Positions 6,813 through 8,886 of a DNA stretch of 8,886 bases are shown one piece after another. A program made the translations under genes and the position numbers. Under the pieces are notes generated by a model. It was given only the letters and a program-made list of their open reading frames with translations. It had not been told where the DNA came from and made no database searches. This DNA is from Acidimicrobiales bacterium (GTDB taxonomy: Bacteria; Actinomycetota; Acidimicrobiia; Acidimicrobiales; SZUA-35), in contig JAHECQ010000149.1 of the NCBI GenBank assembly GCA_024641625.1, forward strand, positions 1-8,886. The letters are read 5' to 3'. Positions within the stretch are counted from its first letter, which is position 1, and each line of letters begins with the position of its first letter.

Positions 6813-7156
6813 CAGGTCACGCTCCTCATGCGAGCGAGGCTAGCGCCGAGCAGAGGCGCTCTGGACGACGGTTTGCACCCTGGATTCAGACCGACCGCGC
6901 TGTACACCTCATCAGCGACCTTCGAGTGCTGCCCACTGCGGCGTCCGCTGGAGAACCCATGGCGAAGCGCCGAGCGATGGGGGAGCGGCGTCAATCGGAC
7001 CATGACGTGGCCGGCACCTTCCTGCTGTACCTCCATGGACGAGCGGTTCTGACCGCTGCCGGGATTCGGGGGGCCTGCTCGGTGTTCGGTTTGTCCAGCG
7101 CAACGTCTAACGTCCAACTCGCAATCGCTCGAGGTGACCAATCACAAGGGGAATCC
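6813..7156. promoter_or_regulatory. 344-bp divergent intergenic region between kup and the LLM gene
   Basis: No recognisable gene is seen in this gap. Towards kup, TAGCCT on the minus strand (6842-6837) is a -10-like box 24 bases before the GTG, with GAGGAG between them. An inverted repeat AGCGCC (6842-6847) / GGCGCT (6855-6860) overlaps it. Towards the LLM gene, TAACGT (7108-7113) lies in a direct repeat AACGTCTAACGTCC and is a -10-like box; AGGGGA (7147-7152) is the ribosome binding site. A perfect hairpin AGCGGT (7042-7047) / ACCGCT (7052-7057) with a 4-base loop lies mid-region. I found no clear -35 boxes and no recognisable riboswitch. Confidence 0.35.
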
Positions 7157-8188
7157 ATGGTCCTGTCCTTCGGAATGTTCGACTGGGTCGACGGACGTGA
7201 CACTGCGTCGACCGCCGAGCTCTATGACAGTCGGATCGAACTCATCAAGGCGGCAGAGGCTGCGGGGTTCTCCCGCTATCACATGGCCGAACATCACGCG
7301 ACGACATTGGGGATGGCGCCATCGCCCAGCGTGTTCCTCGCTGCAGTCGCTCGTGAGACCCGACACATCAGACTCGGACCGCTGGTCTATCTGCTTCCGC
7401 TCTATGAGCCGCTTCGGTTGGCCTACGAGATCTCGATGCTCGACCATCTCTCACACGGACGCTTGGAGCTGGGAGTCGGTCGAGGGGTGTCCCCGTTCGA
7501 GTTGGGCTATCACGGTGTCGACCACACGCAGACCAAACCCGTGTTCCTCGAGGCGCTCGACACCGTTCTGACTGCACTGACCAGCGACGAACTCACCGCC
7601 GGAGGTGACCTGACTCCCCGGTACGAACACGTGCCGATGCACCTCCATCCACTCCAGCAGCCCTACCCGCCCCTGTGGTACGCCACGACCGTGCCCGAGA
7701 GTTCGGCTTGGGCCGGCCGGCACGGTCTGCATCTCATGGGACTGGGCACTTCGGCCGACTTCCGGTCGTGCGTGGCGGCCTACCGGGAAGCCGCGGCGAA
7801 GGTCGAGCCCGGCACGCATCGACTCAATGACCATGTCGTCGATCCCTGCATCGGGATGCACCGACAGATCGTCGTCGCTCCCTCCGACGAGGAGGCCATG
7901 GCGATCGCGGCTGCCGGCTACGACCGGTTCGCCTACAACTTCATCAGTCTCTGGCATCGCCACGATCAGCACCACCTGGATGGGCGGATCGACCTCGAGG
8001 CCAACCATCGCTCGGAAACGATGTTCATCGGGTCGCCGGCGTCGATCATCGACAAGATCGAGCGCCAGCGGGCCGAGGCCGATCTCAACTACTTCGCTCT
8101 GTCCTTCGCCTGGGGCAACCTCTCCCATGCCCAGTCGCTGCAATCCATCGAGTTGTTCGCCAGTGAGGTCATGCCCGCATTCCAGTAG
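7157..8188 (+). CDS. LLM class flavin-dependent oxidoreductase (luciferase-like)
   Basis: A 343-residue TIM-barrel protein of the bacterial luciferase-like superfamily. Family blocks are FSRYHMAEHHATTLGMAPSP (38-57), IRLGPLVYLLPLYEPLRLAYE (71-91), the strongly conserved DHLSHGRLELGVGRGVSPFE (96-115), PLWYATTVPES (172-182), and GSPASIIDKIERQRAEA (292-308) near the C-terminus. Members use FMNH2 with oxygen, or F420, for oxidation or monooxygenation; the sequence does not settle which. ATG 7157 is chosen because AGGGGA lies 4 bases upstream and MVLSFGMFDW is a typical first strand. The frame is open back to 6656, but the upstream residues have no family match. It has its own promoter region and is probably monocistronic; pyrophosphatase follows after 220 bp. 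Confidence 0.93.
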   Translation: MVLSFGMFDWVDGRDTASTAELYDSRIELIKAAEAAGFSRYHMAEHHATTLGMAPSPSVFLAAVARETRHIRLGPLVYLLPLYEPLRLAYEISMLDHLSHGRLELGVGRGVSPFELGYHGVDHTQTKPVFLEALDTVLTALTSDELTAGGDLTPRYEHVPMHLHPLQQPYPPLWYATTVPESSAWAGRHGLHLMGLGTSADFRSCVAAYREAAAKVEPGTHRLNDHVVDPCIGMHRQIVVAPSDEEAMAIAAAGYDRFAYNFISLWHRHDQHHLDGRIDLEANHRSETMFIGSPASIIDKIERQRAEADLNYFALSFAWGNLSHAQSLQSIELFASEVMPAFQ

Positions 8189-8408
8189 GTGCGAGCCCCG
8201 GCGGGTGACAGGGGCAACACCCCAACCGCACGACGCCGATTCCCCACGTCGGGCCACTAGCGTTCGGCTGCCGTTCGAAGCGCCGTCGACGATCGAACAC
8301 GATCACCTCGAACACGATCACCTCGAACACAGTCACCTCCAACACACACGTCACCTCGAACAAGGCACCCGAACATGAACATCTCCAGCACGAACAGAAG
8401 AGGCAACC
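8189..8408 (+). promoter_or_regulatory. 220-bp leader region of the pyrophosphatase gene
   Basis: The start of the gap holds weak competing hairpins (GCCCC 8195-8199 with GGGGC 8211-8215, or GGGG 8211-8214 with CCCC 8220-8223) that could end LLM transcription, without a T-run. TAGCGT (8258-8263) is a -10-like box for ppa. If it is used, the leader is about 140 bases and contains inverted repeat GTTCGA (8273-8278) / TCGAAC (8293-8298) and then the 15-bp tandem repeat. AGAGG at 8399-8403 is the ribosome binding site. Confidence 0.4.
8291..8374. repeat. 15-bp tandem repeat upstream of ppa
   Basis: Unit GATCACCTCGAACAC occurs twice exactly (8301-8315, 8316-8330). It is preceded by a 10-bp shortened unit GATCGAACAC (8291-8300) and followed by a copy with three changes (8331-8345), a copy GTCACCTCGAAC offset by insertion (8350-8361), and a faint GGCACCCGAAC (8364-8374). 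The units decay towards the gene. They lie in a non-coding leader, or less likely in a small His-rich reading frame. Confidence 0.9.
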
Positions 8409-8416
8409 ATGGCTGA
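8375..8416 (+). CDS. Possible 13-codon leader peptide overlapping the ppa start
   Basis: ATG at 8375 opens MNISSTNRRGNHG and stops at TGA 8414-8416, inside codons 2-3 of ppa in another frame. AAGG at 8362-8365 lies 9 bases before it, a weak ribosome binding site. The ppa ribosome binding site is within this frame, so its translation could interfere with or assist ppa initiation. It could equally be chance. Confidence 0.15.
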   Translation: MNISSTNRRGNHG

Positions 8417-8886
8417 GCCGGCCATCGAAATCGTCGTCGAGATCCCCAAGGGCTCCCGGAACAAGTACGAGATCGATCACGATACGGGTGCCATCTGGCT
8501 CGACCGCCATCTCTTCACCGCAACGTCCTACCCCGCGGACTACGGCTTCGTTCCCGAAACCCTGGCCGAGGACGACGACCCACTCGACGTGCTGGTCCTG
8601 CTCGACGAACCCACGTTTCCAGGGTGCCACATGTGGGTTCGACCGATCGGCATCTTCTGGATGCAGGACGAGAAGGGACCCGACGCGAAGATCCTCGCAG
8701 TGCCCGCCAATGATCCCCGGTGGGCCCGCATCGAGGACCTACCTGACGTCCCCGAGCATCTGCTCGCCGAGATCAGTCACTTCTTCGAGGTGTACAAGGC
8801 GTTGGAACCGGCCAAGAGCACCACGATCGGGCGCTGGGATCACCGGGCACTGGCCTACGAGGAAATTCAGGCGGCCAAAGAGCGCT
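8409..8886 (+). CDS. ppa: Inorganic pyrophosphatase (family I), 3' end outside window
   Basis: The first 159 codons of a soluble family I pyrophosphatase, which hydrolyses pyrophosphate to two phosphates in the cytoplasm using Mg2+ and pulls biosynthetic reactions forward. The signature DDDPLDV (55-61) supplies the metal-binding aspartates Asp55, Asp57 and Asp60, equivalent to Asp65, Asp67 and Asp70 in E. coli. QDEKGPDAK (86-94) supplies Asp87, Asp92 and Lys94 (E. coli Asp97, Asp102, Lys104). KYEID (19-23), Arg33, Tyr45 and HFFEVYK (124-130) complete the active site. Bacterial homologues are about 160-175 residues, so few codons are missing. ATG 8409 has AGAGG 5 bases upstream. The frame is open at the right edge. 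The leader with a tandem repeat is unusual for this housekeeping gene. Confidence 0.97.
   Translation, partial: MAEPAIEIVVEIPKGSRNKYEIDHDTGAIWLDRHLFTATSYPADYGFVPETLAEDDDPLDVLVLLDEPTFPGCHMWVRPIGIFWMQDEKGPDAKILAVPANDPRWARIEDLPDVPEHLLAEISHFFEVYKALEPAKSTTIGRWDHRALAYEEIQAAKER

Noticed and set aside
5898..7052. Long plus-strand open frame (384 codons) opposite kup
   Set aside because: It is antisense to the strongly conserved kup gene, is rich in Arg, Asp, His and Glu in the manner of complementary-strand frames of GC-rich genes, and matches no family I know.
6959..7156. N-terminal extension of the LLM protein from ATG 6959 (66 extra residues)
   Set aside because: The frame is open, but ATG 7157 has a clear ribosome binding site and a typical first strand; the extension has no recognisable homology and no good ribosome binding site.
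6813..7156. Possible c-di-AMP (ydaO-type) riboswitch before kup
   Set aside because: Such riboswitches can precede potassium transporters, but I could not find their conserved purine-rich blocks on the minus strand, and the -10-like box leaves only a leader of about 20 bases.
8273..8298. LexA/SOS-box-like half-sites GTTCGA and TCGAAC upstream of ppa
   Set aside because: The actinobacterial SOS box is TCGAAC-N4-GTTCGA; here the halves are in the opposite order with a 14-base spacer, and the other TCGAAC copies are direct repeats of the 15-bp unit.

Overview
The window is GC-rich, tightly packed bacterial chromosome. Frequent GTG starts, purine-rich ribosome binding sites and several F420- or flavin-type oxidoreductases suggest an actinobacterium. 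A free-living member of the class Acidimicrobiia is my best guess from the look of the proteins, but no taxonomic marker is present. I see no tRNA, rRNA, CRISPR array, insertion sequence or phage gene.

Layout. (1) Positions 1-322: the 3' part of an ACT-domain gene, with a 15-bp tandem repeat coding for VFDET/VLDET pentapeptides. (2) 376-1793, plus strand: an F420-dependent nitroreductase/quinone-reductase (Ddn-like) gene, then a classical short-chain dehydrogenase. (3) 1794-3093, minus strand: an FMN nitroreductase and a split-barrel (pyridoxamine-phosphate-oxidase-like) protein, with a compound palindrome between them. (4) 3172-4785, plus strand: an MFS exporter followed closely by a VOC/glyoxalase-fold protein. 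(5) 4815-6812, minus strand: a Kup potassium transporter with a His/Gly-rich N-terminal tail. (6) 7157-8188, plus strand: a luciferase-like monooxygenase family (LLM) oxidoreductase. (7) 8409 to the end: an inorganic pyrophosphatase cut by the window edge. Its upstream region holds a second 15-bp tandem repeat.

Five of the ten genes (Ddn-like, SDR, nitroreductase, split barrel, LLM) belong to redox enzyme families using F420, FMN or NAD(P). With the VOC protein and the exporter this looks like an accessory redox or detoxification neighbourhood. The genes lie on both strands in short units, so one shared pathway is not demonstrated. Kup and pyrophosphatase are housekeeping functions.

I did not find a convincing new multi-gene system. 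The most unusual signals are the two period-15 repeats, one coding and one in a leader, which share an 8-bp core in opposite orientation. Next are the compound palindrome at 2531-2555 and the restriction of CTAG tetramers to gene boundaries, several of them in -10-like positions.
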